Source: Planktomarina temperata RCA23 (GTDB lineage: Bacteria; Pseudomonadota; Alphaproteobacteria; Rhodobacterales; Rhodobacteraceae). Taken from it: 64,000 bases of DNA. Positions 9,680-18,600 of the stretch are shown here, one piece after another (positions within the stretch are counted from its first letter, which is position 1; each line of letters starts with the position of its first letter). The stretch lies in the NCBI RefSeq assembly GCF_000738435.1, contig NZ_CP003984.1, positions 372,001-436,000 of the forward strand, in the 5' to 3' direction. A program made the translations under genes and the position numbers. The notes below the pieces were generated by a model. It had not been told where the DNA came from. It saw nothing but the letters and a program-made list of their open reading frames with translations, and searched no databases.

Positions 9680-10552
9680 TTAGTCGATCAAACCCGCATA
9701 GCGCAGGGCGGCGTCCATGGCGGATTTGGCGTCATCGCTCAAGCCAACCAAAGGTGAGCGCACCTCTTGCGTGCACAGCCCCAACTTGGACAGACCGTAT
9801 TTGGCGCTGACCAGACCGGGTTCTTGGAATGTGGCGAGATGCAGCGGCATCAAATTATCGGTAATTTTGAGCGCGGTTTCATAATCGCCAGCCAAAGTGG
9901 CCTCTTGCATTTGCGCGCAAAGCGCCGGGGCCATATTGGCCGTCACCGAGATACACCCGATGCCGCCATGGGCGTTGAAGCCTAGGGCCGTTGCATCTTC
10001 GCCCGAGAGTTGGACAAAATCTTCACCGCAGGTAAGGCGCTGTTTTGGAACGCGCGACAGATCCCCTGTGGCATCTTTGACGCCAATGATATGTTTGTGA
10101 GCGGCCAGCTCGCCCATGGTTTCAACACTCATATCCACCGCGGAACGGCCGGGGATATTGTAGATGATTATATCCATGCCGCAGTCGGCCGCGGCCAGAA
10201 AATGTGCCTTCAACCCGGCCTGCGTGGGTTTGTTGTAATAGGGGGTTACCACCAAAGCCGCAGTGGCGCCCGCCTCTTTGGCCGCTTTGACCAGGCGCAC
10301 GGTTTCGGCGGTATTGTTGGAGCCTGCACCGGCAATCACCGGAACCCGTCCGGCCGCCTGGGCAACCACAACTTCCACAACCCTGTCATGCTCTTCATGG
10401 GTCAAGGTCGGGCTTTCCCCGGTTGTGCCCACTGGCACCAACCCATGGCTGCCTTGGTCAATATGCCAATCGACCAGCTTCTTGAGCGCATCAATATCCA
10501 CTTTGCCGTTTGCAAACGGCGTGACAAGTGCAGGCAGAGATCCTGTAATCAT
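9680..10552 (-). CDS. dapA: 4-hydroxy-tetrahydrodipicolinate synthase
   Basis: First enzyme of the diaminopimelate/lysine branch: condenses pyruvate with aspartate semialdehyde. The (beta/alpha)8 barrel shows [10 protein letters not shown] (Thr43/Thr44), YNIPGR (Tyr131) and GVKDATGD with the Schiff-base Lys159. I chose the ATG at 10550-10552 because AAAGGAAG lies just upstream and 290 aa is the family length; an in-frame start at 10576 adds eight residues with no good site. It is divergent from the lytic transglycosylase gene. Both supply or recycle cell-wall material. Confidence 0.95.
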   Translation of the reverse strand: MITGSLPALVTPFANGKVDIDALKKLVDWHIDQGSHGLVPVGTTGESPTLTHEEHDRVVEVVVAQAAGRVPVIAGAGSNNTAETVRLVKAAKEAGATAALVVTPYYNKPTQAGLKAHFLAAADCGMDIIIYNIPGRSAVDMSVETMGELAAHKHIIGVKDATGDLSRVPKQRLTCGEDFVQLSGEDATALGFNAHGGIGCISVTANMAPALCAQMQEATLAGDYETALKITDNLMPLHLATFQEPGLVSAKYGLSKLGLCTQEVRSPLVGLSDDAKSAMDAALRYAGLID

Positions 10553-10674
10553 AGCGCTTCCTTTCATCTGGGGCATGAGTGCCCGGGCAGTCGTCGGCGG
10601 ACACTAGCTTGCCGCGCCGGATTTGCCAAGATTTGCGATTGAAAGTTTTTGTCTCAGAGCGCAAGTTGGGCGCT

Positions 10675-12669
10675 ATGCGTATTATCCTTTTTCTTGTGGT
10701 CACTTTGTGTTTTGCAACCTCGGCCTCGGCACAAGACGCGGCGGCGCTGGCCTCTGTGCGTGCGGCCTATGCGGCGCAAGCGAAGGGCAAATGGGACGAG
10801 GCGCTGCGTCTGGCGGCGCCGGCAGGGCAGGTGGCTGTTGATCTCATTCAATGGGATCGTCTGCGCGCTGGGCGTGGTCAATTTTCACAAGCCATTGAGT
10901 TTTTGCACCGCCGCCCCGATTGGCCGGGTCTACCCTATTTGCGAAAGCGCTCTGAGGCCACTATTGAGGCCGATGCCGCGCCGCAGGATGTGATTGCCTT
11001 TTTCTCGGACACTCCGCCGAAGACCGCGAAGGGCTCTTTGCGACTGGCGCAGGCGCTCCATAAAACGGGGCAGAAGGCGGCAGCAATTACAGCGGCCCAA
11101 TGGGGCTGGAGCAGTTTCAGCATGCTGAGGAGCCTCGAGGACGAGTATCTCGAGATGTTTGGGCCGCATTTGGAAAGCCTGCATGACTCACGCTTGGATC
11201 AGTTGCTCTGGCAGGGCGATGTGACCGGTGCTGAACGATTGCTTGAGCGCGTCAACGCTGGGCAGGCGCATTTGGCCAAGGCTCGAATAGCGCTGCAAAA
11301 GAAAGAAAACGGCGTCACGCCTCTGCTGGCCAATGTGCCCAAACCCCTGAAATCCGATCCCGGGTTGGCCTATGACCGGTTTCAATGGCGCCTTGCGCGC
11401 GGGCTAAGGGATGGCGCCATCGATCTGATGTTGCAACGATCCTCCTCCGCCCTGGCTTTGGGACGACCGGCGAAATGGGCCAGCCGGCGCATGTCCTTTG
11501 CGCGGGATTTCCTGTGGGATGGGGATTATGCAAAGGCCTATGATCTGGCCGCAAATCACCATTTGGCGCCGGGAGATGACTATGCGGCCCTAGAGTGGCT
11601 GGCGGGCTTTATCGCTTTGCGAAAATTGAAGCGCCCTGAGACGGCTTTGGTGCATTTCAAAAACCATGGATCAGCTGTGGGCAGCGAAATTTCACTGGGC
11701 CGCACCTATTATTGGCAAGGTCGGGCCTTGAGGGCCATGGGCCAAGCGGACAAGGCGCAGCAGGCCTTTGTCCAAGGCGCGGGCTATCAAACCTCGTTTT
11801 ATGGATTGCTGGCCGCCCAAGAGGCGCGCCTGCCGATGCAATCCAGTTTAGCCGGAAATGAGCTGGTAACAGAGTGGCGGCGGGTAGAGTTTGTGAAGTC
11901 CAGCGTCTATGAGGCTGGGATCTTGTTGATTCAGGTCGATCGTTCGCGGTTTGGCGTGCGATTTTTGACCCATTTGGCCGAAAGTCAAAGCCCGCAGGGG
12001 CTCGCGCAAATGGGGCGCATGGCCGAAGAGCTGGGCCACCCTTATCTGGAGCTCATGCTGGGCAAGCGCGCCTCGCGCTATGGCACGATGATGGAGCGGC
12101 ATTTCTATCCGCTCACCTCCCGACTGATGCGGCCCGACACAATCGCGCCCGAGTTGGCTTTGGCGATTGCGCGTCGGGAAAGCGAATTTTTTGCCGGTGC
12201 AATCTCAGGGGTTGGGGCGCTGGGCTTGATGCAGGTCATGCCTCGAACAGCCAAGGAAATGGCGGGCAAGCTGGGGATAGGCTATTCGCGCAGCAGGATG
12301 CTCAAAGATCCAGATTACAATGCGACAATCGGCATTCGGTATCTTGAGGAGCTGACCGAAGAATTCGGCAACAGCCCCGTCCATATTGCCGCCGCCTATA
12401 ATGCAGGCCCCAGCCGCGCCCATGCTTGGACGGCCAAACTTGGAGATCCGCGGTCGCCAGAGGTAGATGTGATCGATTGGATTGAGCAAATTCCGTTTAG
12501 CGAGACTCGCAATTACGTCATGCGGGTGACGGAAAGCCTGCCCAATTATCGTGCGCGTCTGGCGGGGCAGGCGGTGCCTTTGCAGTTTTTGCAGGAACTG
12601 AAAGGTGCCTATAACCCAGAGCCGATTTTTGCCGCTCCCGCGGTTTCTCTGCGCCCGGTCAGCCGGTAA
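10675..12669 (+). CDS. Soluble lytic murein transglycosylase
   Basis: Periplasmic enzyme that cleaves the glycan strand to form 1,6-anhydromuropeptides. The protein starting at 10675 has a clear signal peptide ending ASA-Q near residue 19. A long alpha-helical superhelix (about 20-480) precedes the SLT domain, with RRESEF (catalytic Glu502), SGVGALGLMQVMPRTAK and AAYNAGPSRAHAW. 664 aa fits Slt70-like proteins. An upstream in-frame ATG at 10579 would destroy the signal peptide and is rejected. It is convergent with the DMT transporter. Confidence 0.93.
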   Translation: MRIILFLVVTLCFATSASAQDAAALASVRAAYAAQAKGKWDEALRLAAPAGQVAVDLIQWDRLRAGRGQFSQAIEFLHRRPDWPGLPYLRKRSEATIEADAAPQDVIAFFSDTPPKTAKGSLRLAQALHKTGQKAAAITAAQWGWSSFSMLRSLEDEYLEMFGPHLESLHDSRLDQLLWQGDVTGAERLLERVNAGQAHLAKARIALQKKENGVTPLLANVPKPLKSDPGLAYDRFQWRLARGLRDGAIDLMLQRSSSALALGRPAKWASRRMSFARDFLWDGDYAKAYDLAANHHLAPGDDYAALEWLAGFIALRKLKRPETALVHFKNHGSAVGSEISLGRTYYWQGRALRAMGQADKAQQAFVQGAGYQTSFYGLLAAQEARLPMQSSLAGNELVTEWRRVEFVKSSVYEAGILLIQVDRSRFGVRFLTHLAESQSPQGLAQMGRMAEELGHPYLELMLGKRASRYGTMMERHFYPLTSRLMRPDTIAPELALAIARRESEFFAGAISGVGALGLMQVMPRTAKEMAGKLGIGYSRSRMLKDPDYNATIGIRYLEELTEEFGNSPVHIAAAYNAGPSRAHAWTAKLGDPRSPEVDVIDWIEQIPFSETRNYVMRVTESLPNYRARLAGQAVPLQFLQELKGAYNPEPIFAAPAVSLRPVSR

Positions 12670-12716
12670 CGCCGTCGCCCCACAACCGCCCAGGTGCTGC
12701 CTTAGCAGCGCGCGGC

Positions 12717-13589
12717 TTAGCTTTTGGCCACTCTTGCGCGCCAGAGGGTGAACAGTCCGGCAGCGACAACCAAAAGAGCGCCGATGGCCACATTCGGACG
12801 CACCACCTCACCAAAAACCAAAACGCCGATGGAGGCGCCGAACACCAATTGCAGATAGGTGAAGGGTTGTACGGCGCTGGCCTCGGCCACCTCATAGCAG
12901 CGAATGAGCAGCCAATGCCCCACGGACCCAGTGCAGCACAGGCAGAGCATCAAGCCCCAGTCGCTGGGGCTCATATTCTCAAAATGAAAAGCGCCAATGA
13001 CACTCATCAACAGGCACCCCATGACGCCGGTCCAAAAGAAACTGGTTGCGGTGCTGTCGAGGCGAGCGACATAGCGCGTGAGCAGGCTATAAAGGGCGAA
13101 CATGAAAGCCGCGAAAAAAGGAATGATCGCATAGGGGGAGAAGACCCCGAAGCCCGGCTTTAAGATCACCAAAACCCCGCAAAACCCCACGGCAATCGCG
13201 AGCCAACGCCGCCAACCGACTGTCTCGCCGAGAATGGGGCCCGAGAGCGCTGCGACGATGAGCGTATAGGCTGAGAAAATTGCCAGGCTTTCCACCATAC
13301 CGAGCAGGGTAAAGCCGGTGACCATCACGCAGATTTCTGCGGCCAAGAGCACCCCGCGGAAGGCCTGAAGTGCGGGCTGTTTGGTGCGCGCCGCATTGCG
13401 CAATCCCCCGGCTTGTTTGGCCGAAACAGTCATGACGAAAGCGGCAAAGAACCAGTAGCGCACCATGACAACCATATAGACGTTGTAGGTCGAGGAGAGG
13501 TGCAGGCTCAAACCATCTTGCAGCGCGAAGATCATGGTGGTCGCAACCATGAGCAGAACGCCAAGCCGTGTATTGGTGCCGGCACTCAC
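12717..13589 (-). CDS. DMT-superfamily (EamA) transporter
   Basis: Ten predicted membrane helices arranged as two EamA repeats (about residues 8-140 and 150-285), the drug/metabolite transporter layout. The substrate is not known. Its ATG overlaps the stop of the upstream mnmD gene by four bases (13586-13589), so it is coupled to that gene. The C-terminus ends with the short basic tail RARVAKS. It could export an amino acid or metabolite, but nothing in the sequence decides this. Confidence 0.85.
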   Translation of the reverse strand: MSAGTNTRLGVLLMVATTMIFALQDGLSLHLSSTYNVYMVVMVRYWFFAAFVMTVSAKQAGGLRNAARTKQPALQAFRGVLLAAEICVMVTGFTLLGMVESLAIFSAYTLIVAALSGPILGETVGWRRWLAIAVGFCGVLVILKPGFGVFSPYAIIPFFAAFMFALYSLLTRYVARLDSTATSFFWTGVMGCLLMSVIGAFHFENMSPSDWGLMLCLCCTGSVGHWLLIRCYEVAEASAVQPFTYLQLVFGASIGVLVFGEVVRPNVAIGALLVVAAGLFTLWRARVAKS

Positions 13590-14248
13590 GGTTTAAATCC
13601 CTGCGTCATGTGTCTTTTGCGGCCAAAGCCAGGGCAACGGGTGACCTCAAATCCACCCGCTTGCAACCCGCGGCGGACAAAGCCTGCGGCCGTATAGGTG
13701 GCGCAGCTTCCGCCCGTTTTGGTATGTGCGGCGACCTCGGCCATGAGGCTGGCTTCCCAAAGCTCTGGGTTTTTGGCAGGAGAAAACCCATCTAAAAACC
13801 AAGCATCTGCCTGGCCTGACCATTCGGGCAGGGTGTCGCGGGCGTCTCCCAAAATCAACTCAAAGTGCAGATCAGGCAGGGTGATGCGGCTGCCCCACAG
13901 GGGGGCCAATTCTCTGGCGAGCTCTTGTAGCGGGGCAAAGGCTTTATGGGCTGCGATCATTTGATCTGGCGACAAAGGGAAGGCTTCAAAGCTCGTGTAG
14001 TGCAAAACACCGAACTGCCCTGATCGTCGCCAAGCGGCCAAGGAGACTAACAGGTTCAACCCCGTGCCAAACCCCAATTCGGCGATATGGAATCCATCGC
14101 AATAGCGCTCGGGCAGATGATTGCCTGCGAGAAACACATGCTCGGTTTCCGCCAGCCCATCGTCGAGCGAGAAGTAAGGGTCATCAAATTTTGTGGAGAA
14201 GGGCGTGTCTGCGCGCCATTCTATGCTATGGGGCTGGTGGTTGAGCAT
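13586..14248 (-). CDS. mnmD: tRNA (mnm5s2U34) methyltransferase MnmD
   Basis: SAM-dependent methyltransferase of the MnmC N-terminal domain type, acting on the wobble uridine of some tRNAs. It begins with the family pattern (IEWRADTPFSTKFDDPYFS), then the SAM-binding motif AELGFGTGLNLL (about 55-65), and near the end AWFLDGFSPAKNPELW. At 220 aa it is the stand-alone methyltransferase half, without the FAD-dependent half of E. coli MnmC. An FAD oxidoreductase is encoded divergently 39 bp away. Confidence 0.88.
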   Translation of the reverse strand: MLNHQPHSIEWRADTPFSTKFDDPYFSLDDGLAETEHVFLAGNHLPERYCDGFHIAELGFGTGLNLLVSLAAWRRSGQFGVLHYTSFEAFPLSPDQMIAAHKAFAPLQELARELAPLWGSRITLPDLHFELILGDARDTLPEWSGQADAWFLDGFSPAKNPELWEASLMAEVAAHTKTGGSCATYTAAGFVRRGLQAGGFEVTRCPGFGRKRHMTQGFKP

Positions 14249-14287
14249 GGTCTACCCTAAGTATTTTCACGACCATGCAGAAGGGCG

Positions 14288-15352
14288 ATGATTTTGGCAA
14301 CTGCTGATGTAACGATTCTCGGGGCCGGAGTGTTTGGTCTGTCGATTGCGTTCTGTGCCGCGCAACGGGGGGCGCGGGTGCGGGTGATTGATCCCAATGG
14401 TGTGGCGCAGGGGGCCAGTGGCGGGCTGGTTGGAGCTTTGGCGCCCCATACGCCCGATCTATGGCTGCCCAAAAAGCAATTCCAGCTGGAAAGCCTGCTG
14501 CTTGCCCGTGAATTTTGGCCTGAGGTGGAGCGGATATCGGGTCTGCCGACCGGCTATGCCAATCATGGGCGGCTGCAACCGATCAATGAAGAAAGATTGA
14601 TTGCTCTTGCGCTATCACGCATTGGAGATGCTGAGACAAATTGGGGTGATGCGGCGGTTTGGGAGGTCATTTCAGCCAGCAAAGCCGGGCCTTGGGCGCC
14701 CCCTTCTGCATCGGGGCAGCTGGTGCGTGATACGCTTTCGGCCCATATTCACCCGCGTCAGGCCACCAAAGCTCTGGGGCAGGCGGTGTTGGAGCTTGGC
14801 GGGGTGATCACAGCCGCGGGTGCACGCCAAGGTGCGATTGTGGATGCGCGTGGCTGGCGCGGCTTGCTCGAGTTGTCACAAGTTCTTGGCACAGAGATCG
14901 GCAATGGGGTTAAGGGGCAAGCGGCCTTGTTAGATCTGGCCCGCCCCGGTGCGGCGCAGCTCTTTGCAGAGGGGCTGCATGTGGTGCCGCATTTGGATGG
15001 CACAGTGGCCATTGGATCGACCAGTGAGCGGTATTTTAAGTCTCCAGATCAGACCGACGGCCAGCTTGATGACTTGATTGCCAAGGCCAAGCGATTATTT
15101 CCTGAGTTGCGCTGCGCCCCTGTTATCGAACGCTGGGCCGGGGTGAGGCCCCGGGCTTTTTCCCGCGCGCCTATGTTGGGCCAGCATCCGGTTCATTCGG
15201 ATTGGTTTATCGCCAATGGCGGGTTTAAAATTGGCTTTGGGATGGCTCCAAAGATTGCGCAAGTGATGACCGCGCTTATCTTGGATGGTGAGGATCAGAT
15301 CCCGGATGATTTTAGAGCGGCGGCAAGTTTGAGGCGCAAAAATGATACATAA
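14288..15352 (+). CDS. FAD-dependent oxidoreductase (DAO family)
   Basis: D-amino-acid-oxidase-like flavoprotein. An N-terminal Rossmann motif VTILGAGVFGLSIAFCAAQRG binds FAD, and a C-terminal WAGVRPRAFSRAPMLG/FIANGGFKIGFGMAP segment completes the site. The ATG follows AGAAGGGCG. It lies back to back with mnmD, so it could be the partner oxidoreductase (MnmC2-like: removes the carboxymethyl group from cmnm5U). ThiO-type glycine oxidase is the main alternative. The family assignment is firm; the tRNA role is an inference from context. Confidence 0.8.
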   Translation: MILATADVTILGAGVFGLSIAFCAAQRGARVRVIDPNGVAQGASGGLVGALAPHTPDLWLPKKQFQLESLLLAREFWPEVERISGLPTGYANHGRLQPINEERLIALALSRIGDAETNWGDAAVWEVISASKAGPWAPPSASGQLVRDTLSAHIHPRQATKALGQAVLELGGVITAAGARQGAIVDARGWRGLLELSQVLGTEIGNGVKGQAALLDLARPGAAQLFAEGLHVVPHLDGTVAIGSTSERYFKSPDQTDGQLDDLIAKAKRLFPELRCAPVIERWAGVRPRAFSRAPMLGQHPVHSDWFIANGGFKIGFGMAPKIAQVMTALILDGEDQIPDDFRAAASLRRKNDT

Positions 15353-15752
15353 AACTCCCCCCATAGTTGCCAGCCTAGATCACCTGGTCTTGACGGTGAC
15401 GGATGTGGCTGCAAGCGTCGCGTTTTATCGCGACATCTTGGGACTGCAGCCGCTTGAATTTCAAGCGGCTGATGGCAGCCGGCGTTGGGCCTTGGCCTTT
15501 GGCGCGCAAAAAATCAATTTGCATCCGGCACAAGCCCCTTTTGCGCCCCATGCGGCAGAGCCGCGGGCCGGGGCGGCGGATCTGTGCTTTTTGTCGCCAA
15601 TCCCACTGGATGAATGGTCCGCATATTTCGAAGCCTGTGGGCAAAGGGTGCTAGATGGGCCTGTCCAGCGCAGTGGGGCGCTTGGTCCAATTGTCTCGCT
15701 TTATATCCGTGACCCGGATGGAAATCTTCTGGAAATTGCCAACCAGATTTAG
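15342..15752 (+). CDS. VOC-family (glyoxalase/dioxygenase-like) protein
   Basis: Small vicinal-oxygen-chelate protein: SLDHLVLTVTDVAASVAFYRD (residues 10-30) at the start and LYIRDPDGNLLEIANQI at the end, the two halves of the beta-alpha-beta-beta-beta metal site (His near 14, Glu near 132). The reaction is unknown; family members include glyoxalases, dioxygenases and resistance proteins. It overlaps the oxidoreductase gene by 11 bp, so the two are expressed together. Confidence 0.85.
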   Translation: MIHKTPPIVASLDHLVLTVTDVAASVAFYRDILGLQPLEFQAADGSRRWALAFGAQKINLHPAQAPFAPHAAEPRAGAADLCFLSPIPLDEWSAYFEACGQRVLDGPVQRSGALGPIVSLYIRDPDGNLLEIANQI

Positions 15753-15772
15753 AAGAATTCCTGGAGTGGCCC

Positions 15773-16138
15773 CTATGTGCGGTCGCCTTGGTAGGGCAGG
15801 AAAGCCTCAATCGCTGCAGTGGCAATGACGATGACATTGCCGGTATCTGGATTGGTCACATTTTGCCCCCCAAAAACGGCGCGCACCTCGGCGCGACCGC
15901 GTGGCAGGGTTTCTGCCAGCGCTTTTGTGTCCACTTGCGCCGGGTCTTGGACACCTATGGTCACCTGAACACGCATCTCTTGCGGGGTAAGGCCAAGCGT
16001 GGGTTCCAGGGCTTGGAACATCGGAATAGCGGAATGGCGAAAAGCGTCTTCAATCGCGCGGCCTGCGGCTTTGGTATAATCCTGACCATATTGATCATTG
16101 CCTATGCCCATTTCGATAATGAATCTTTGATCGCTCAT
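15773..16138 (-). CDS. Lin0512-family protein (copy 2)
   Basis: Conserved protein of unknown function. It begins RFIIEMGIGNDQYGQDYTKAAGRAIEDAFRHSAIP, the hallmark of the Lin0512/TIGR02058 family. Its start overlaps the stop of a second, divergent copy by four bases (16135-16138). The pair lies directly downstream of cobO on the same strand, which hints at a connection with cobalamin metabolism but does not prove one. Confidence 0.8.
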   Translation of the reverse strand: MSDQRFIIEMGIGNDQYGQDYTKAAGRAIEDAFRHSAIPMFQALEPTLGLTPQEMRVQVTIGVQDPAQVDTKALAETLPRGRAEVRAVFGGQNVTNPDTGNVIVIATAAIEAFLPYQGDRT

Positions 16139-16488
16139 GAGGCCACCTTCAAATCTAAGGAAACAGAAATCGCGACATTTGCCATCACCGTGGGCAGCCC
16201 ATCTGGCCGCGGCACATCAAGACCACCCGGGACGACTGTGACCTGCACTTGCCCATAGGGGAAGATCTCTGCCACGGCGTTGACATCTACTGAAGCGGGA
16301 TTTTGAACGGCCACTTCCACATCAATCAGCATATCCTTTTTGGCCTTGCCGAATAATTCTGCCAGGTTGATCGAATTGTGCCACAGCGCGTCCTTGACGC
16401 CGCGCACTGCCGCTTGTGTGTAATCTTGCCGGCGCAGGGAGGCGCCCATGCCAAACTCTGTCAGCAATCGTTTTACGGCCATGGTCAT
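16135..16488 (-). CDS. Lin0512-family protein (copy 1)
   Basis: Paralogue of the next gene: KRLLTEFGMGASLRRQDYTQAAVRGVKDALWHNS aligns with the start of the downstream protein, but the rest has diverged. Function unknown. Two tandem copies suggest a heterodimer. The gap to cobO is only 14 bp, so cobO and both Lin0512 genes are probably one operon. Confidence 0.8.
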   Translation of the reverse strand: MTMAVKRLLTEFGMGASLRRQDYTQAAVRGVKDALWHNSINLAELFGKAKKDMLIDVEVAVQNPASVDVNAVAEIFPYGQVQVTVVPGGLDVPRPDGLPTVMANVAISVSLDLKVAS

Positions 16489-16502
16489 GCCCTCACTTTA
16501 TT

Positions 16503-17111
16503 TTAAAATTCAACGCCGATTTGCGCCTTGATGCCTGAACGGAAGGGGTGTTTGATCAGCTCCATTTCCGTCACCAAATCGGCCGCTTCAATCAAATCTG
16601 CATGGGCGTTGCGCCCAGTGAGCACCACATGGGTCATGGGCGGTTTTTCATCGCGCAAAAAGGCGATGACCTCCTGGATATCAAGATAGTCATAACGCAG
16701 AGCGATATTGATCTCATCCAAAAGCACCATGTGATTGCTTTCATCCCTGATCAGCTCTTTGGCTTTGGCCCAAGCGGCCTGCGCCATTTCGGTGTCGCGG
16801 GTTTTGTCTTGGGTTTCCCAAGTGAATCCCTCGCCCATGGTATGAAAGGCGCAAAGATCGGTGAAATGCTCTAAGATTAGATCCCGCTCGCCCGTGCTCA
16901 TTCCGCCTTTGATGAACTGCACCACGGCACATTTACGCTTATGAGCAATGTGGCGGAAAATCATATTGAAGGCTGCGGAGGATTTGCCCTTGCCCTTGCC
17001 GGTATGGACGATCACCAAGCCTTTTTCATCCGTCTTGGTTGCCATGATCTTGTCACGCGCGGCTTTTTTCTTAGCCATTTTCATGGCATGGCGATCAACA
17101 TCTTCACTCAT
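16503..17111 (-). CDS. cobO: Cob(I)yrinic acid a,c-diamide adenosyltransferase
   Basis: CobA/CobO-type corrinoid adenosyltransferase that attaches the 5'-deoxyadenosyl group to cobalt. The P-loop variant GKGKGKSSAAFNM (near residue 37) and the VVQFIKGGMSTGERDL and LLDEINIALRYDYL motifs are diagnostic. A GGAG site lies upstream of the ATG. 202 aa is normal. No other cobalamin genes are in the window. Confidence 0.95.
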   Translation of the reverse strand: MSEDVDRHAMKMAKKKAARDKIMATKTDEKGLVIVHTGKGKGKSSAAFNMIFRHIAHKRKCAVVQFIKGGMSTGERDLILEHFTDLCAFHTMGEGFTWETQDKTRDTEMAQAAWAKAKELIRDESNHMVLLDEINIALRYDYLDIQEVIAFLRDEKPPMTHVVLTGRNAHADLIEAADLVTEMELIKHPFRSGIKAQIGVEF

Positions 17112-17201
17112 GGTGGGCTCCTGTAATTTTGCGTCAGTTTATCGCCTTGGGGGAGGGACGCAAGCAAGGCTTTGTTAACCATGTCTTGGCAGTGTCGGTT
17201 T

Positions 17202-17606
17202 ATGCGCTTTCTTTGGATGCTCCTGCCGCTTTTGGCCTGCAATACGCCTTCCTTTGAGTTTTCCGGTGTGCCGGCGCAGCGGGTGATCGTCGGTAAATCG
17301 GTTTTCGATGTGCGCATGGTTGGGGATCGGGCCGAAGCGATCCGTATCAATCGCGAATGGGCGCCAAGTTTGAACTATACAGCCGCTCGGTTCGCCCGCG
17401 CATTTGAAGCGGCCAGCGGTTGCAAACTGCGTCCCTATTCCATGCAGGGCGACCAGGTTGTAATGCAGGCACGGCTGAAGTGCGACATCCCGCGGCGCAG
17501 CAACCCTTTGCCGCAACGGCGCTCACTGGATTGCAGCATCTTTGAGACCACGCCGGGGGTTATGATTTGTGACGAAATTTATCCGGTGGCGGTGCCGGGC
17601 GGGTAA
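17202..17606 (+). CDS. Hypothetical lipoprotein
   Basis: I do not recognise a family. From the ATG at 17202 the protein begins MRFLWMLLPLLACN: a short basic start, a hydrophobic stretch and a lipobox LLAC, so it is probably a lipoprotein. Earlier in-frame ATGs at 17172 and 17181 would bury this signal. The mature part (about 120 aa) contains four cysteines and a central FARAFEAASGCKLRPYS segment. It stands alone between divergent cobO and the convergent importer ATPase gene. Confidence 0.55.
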   Translation: MRFLWMLLPLLACNTPSFEFSGVPAQRVIVGKSVFDVRMVGDRAEAIRINREWAPSLNYTAARFARAFEAASGCKLRPYSMQGDQVVMQARLKCDIPRRSNPLPQRRSLDCSIFETTPGVMICDEIYPVAVPGG

Positions 17607-17628
17607 TGCGCGCTTTTGTGCTGCGTAG

Positions 17629-18600
17629 TCAGGACACCAAATGGCAGGCGGTGCGATGCCCATTGTCGTCTGATATCAACGCGGGCTCCTGCTGATGGCA
17701 GAGCTCTTGCGCCACTGGGCAGCGATTGGCGAAGCGGCAGCCTTTGGGCAGGTTTACCGGGTCCGGTGGATCGCCTGGGATCAAAATGCGTTTTTGGCTG
17801 GCCCGTTTCACCCGGTCGACGGTGGGAACCGCAGAGAGCAGCGCTTGCGTATAGGGATGGCGCGGCGCTGTGAACAAACTCATGCGGTCTGCATGCTCAA
17901 CGATCCGGCCCATATACATCACCGCGATGCTGTCACTCATGTGCTGCACCACGCCGAGATCATGGCTGATAAATAAATAGGTCAAGCCAAAGTCTTTTTG
18001 CAGTTTGCGCAGCAGGTTCAATATTTGCGCCTGCACCGCCACATCCAAGGCGGATACGGGCTCATCGCAGATAATTAACTCGGGCTGGGTGGCCAGAGCG
18101 CGTGCAATGCCAATGCGTTGGCGTTGACCGCCTGAGAATTGATGCGGGAAAAGCCGTTGTTGTTCGGGCCGCAGACCCACCGCTTGGAATAAACCCTCAA
18201 CAATCTGGGTTTTCTCTGCCGCCGACTTGTTGGATAGGCTGTCTAAAGGCTCGCGTACAATCGCCTCCGCCCGCTGGCGCGGATTGAGGCTGGAATAGGG
18301 GTCTTGGAAGATGAATTGCACTTTTTGGCGGAAGGCGCGTAGGTCCTCGTCTTGGGTTTGTAGCACATCTTCACCGCCAAGGCACACTGAGCCACTATGC
18401 GCTTTAACCAAGCGCGCAACAGCCAGCGCAGCCGTCGTTTTGCCCGATCCGCTTTCGCCAACAATGGCGAGGGTTTCGCCTTTTTTGACGGCAAAGGAGA
18501 TGTCATCGACCGCATAGAGATAGGATTTCTTGCCCCAGCCGCCGCCGCGCTTGACTTCAAATCTGACGGTGAGATTGTCGACATTCAAAAGATCAGACAT
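17629..18600 (-). CDS. Peptide/opine-type ABC importer ATPase (DppF/OppF)
   Basis: Second ATPase of a Dpp/Opp-type importer. It has Walker A GESGSGKTT, a Q-loop in FQDPYSSLNPRQR, signature FSGGQRQRIGIARALA and Walker B IICDEPVSALD, then the oligopeptide-transporter C-terminal extension with four Cys (CRFANRCPVAQELC region) typical of OppD/F. I chose the ATG at 18598-18600, whose first base is shared with the stop of the upstream ATPase. Last gene of the five-gene importer operon. Confidence 0.93.
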   Translation of the reverse strand: MSDLLNVDNLTVRFEVKRGGGWGKKSYLYAVDDISFAVKKGETLAIVGESGSGKTTAALAVARLVKAHSGSVCLGGEDVLQTQDEDLRAFRQKVQFIFQDPYSSLNPRQRAEAIVREPLDSLSNKSAAEKTQIVEGLFQAVGLRPEQQRLFPHQFSGGQRQRIGIARALATQPELIICDEPVSALDVAVQAQILNLLRKLQKDFGLTYLFISHDLGVVQHMSDSIAVMYMGRIVEHADRMSLFTAPRHPYTQALLSAVPTVDRVKRASQKRILIPGDPPDPVNLPKGCRFANRCPVAQELCHQQEPALISDDNGHRTACHLVS

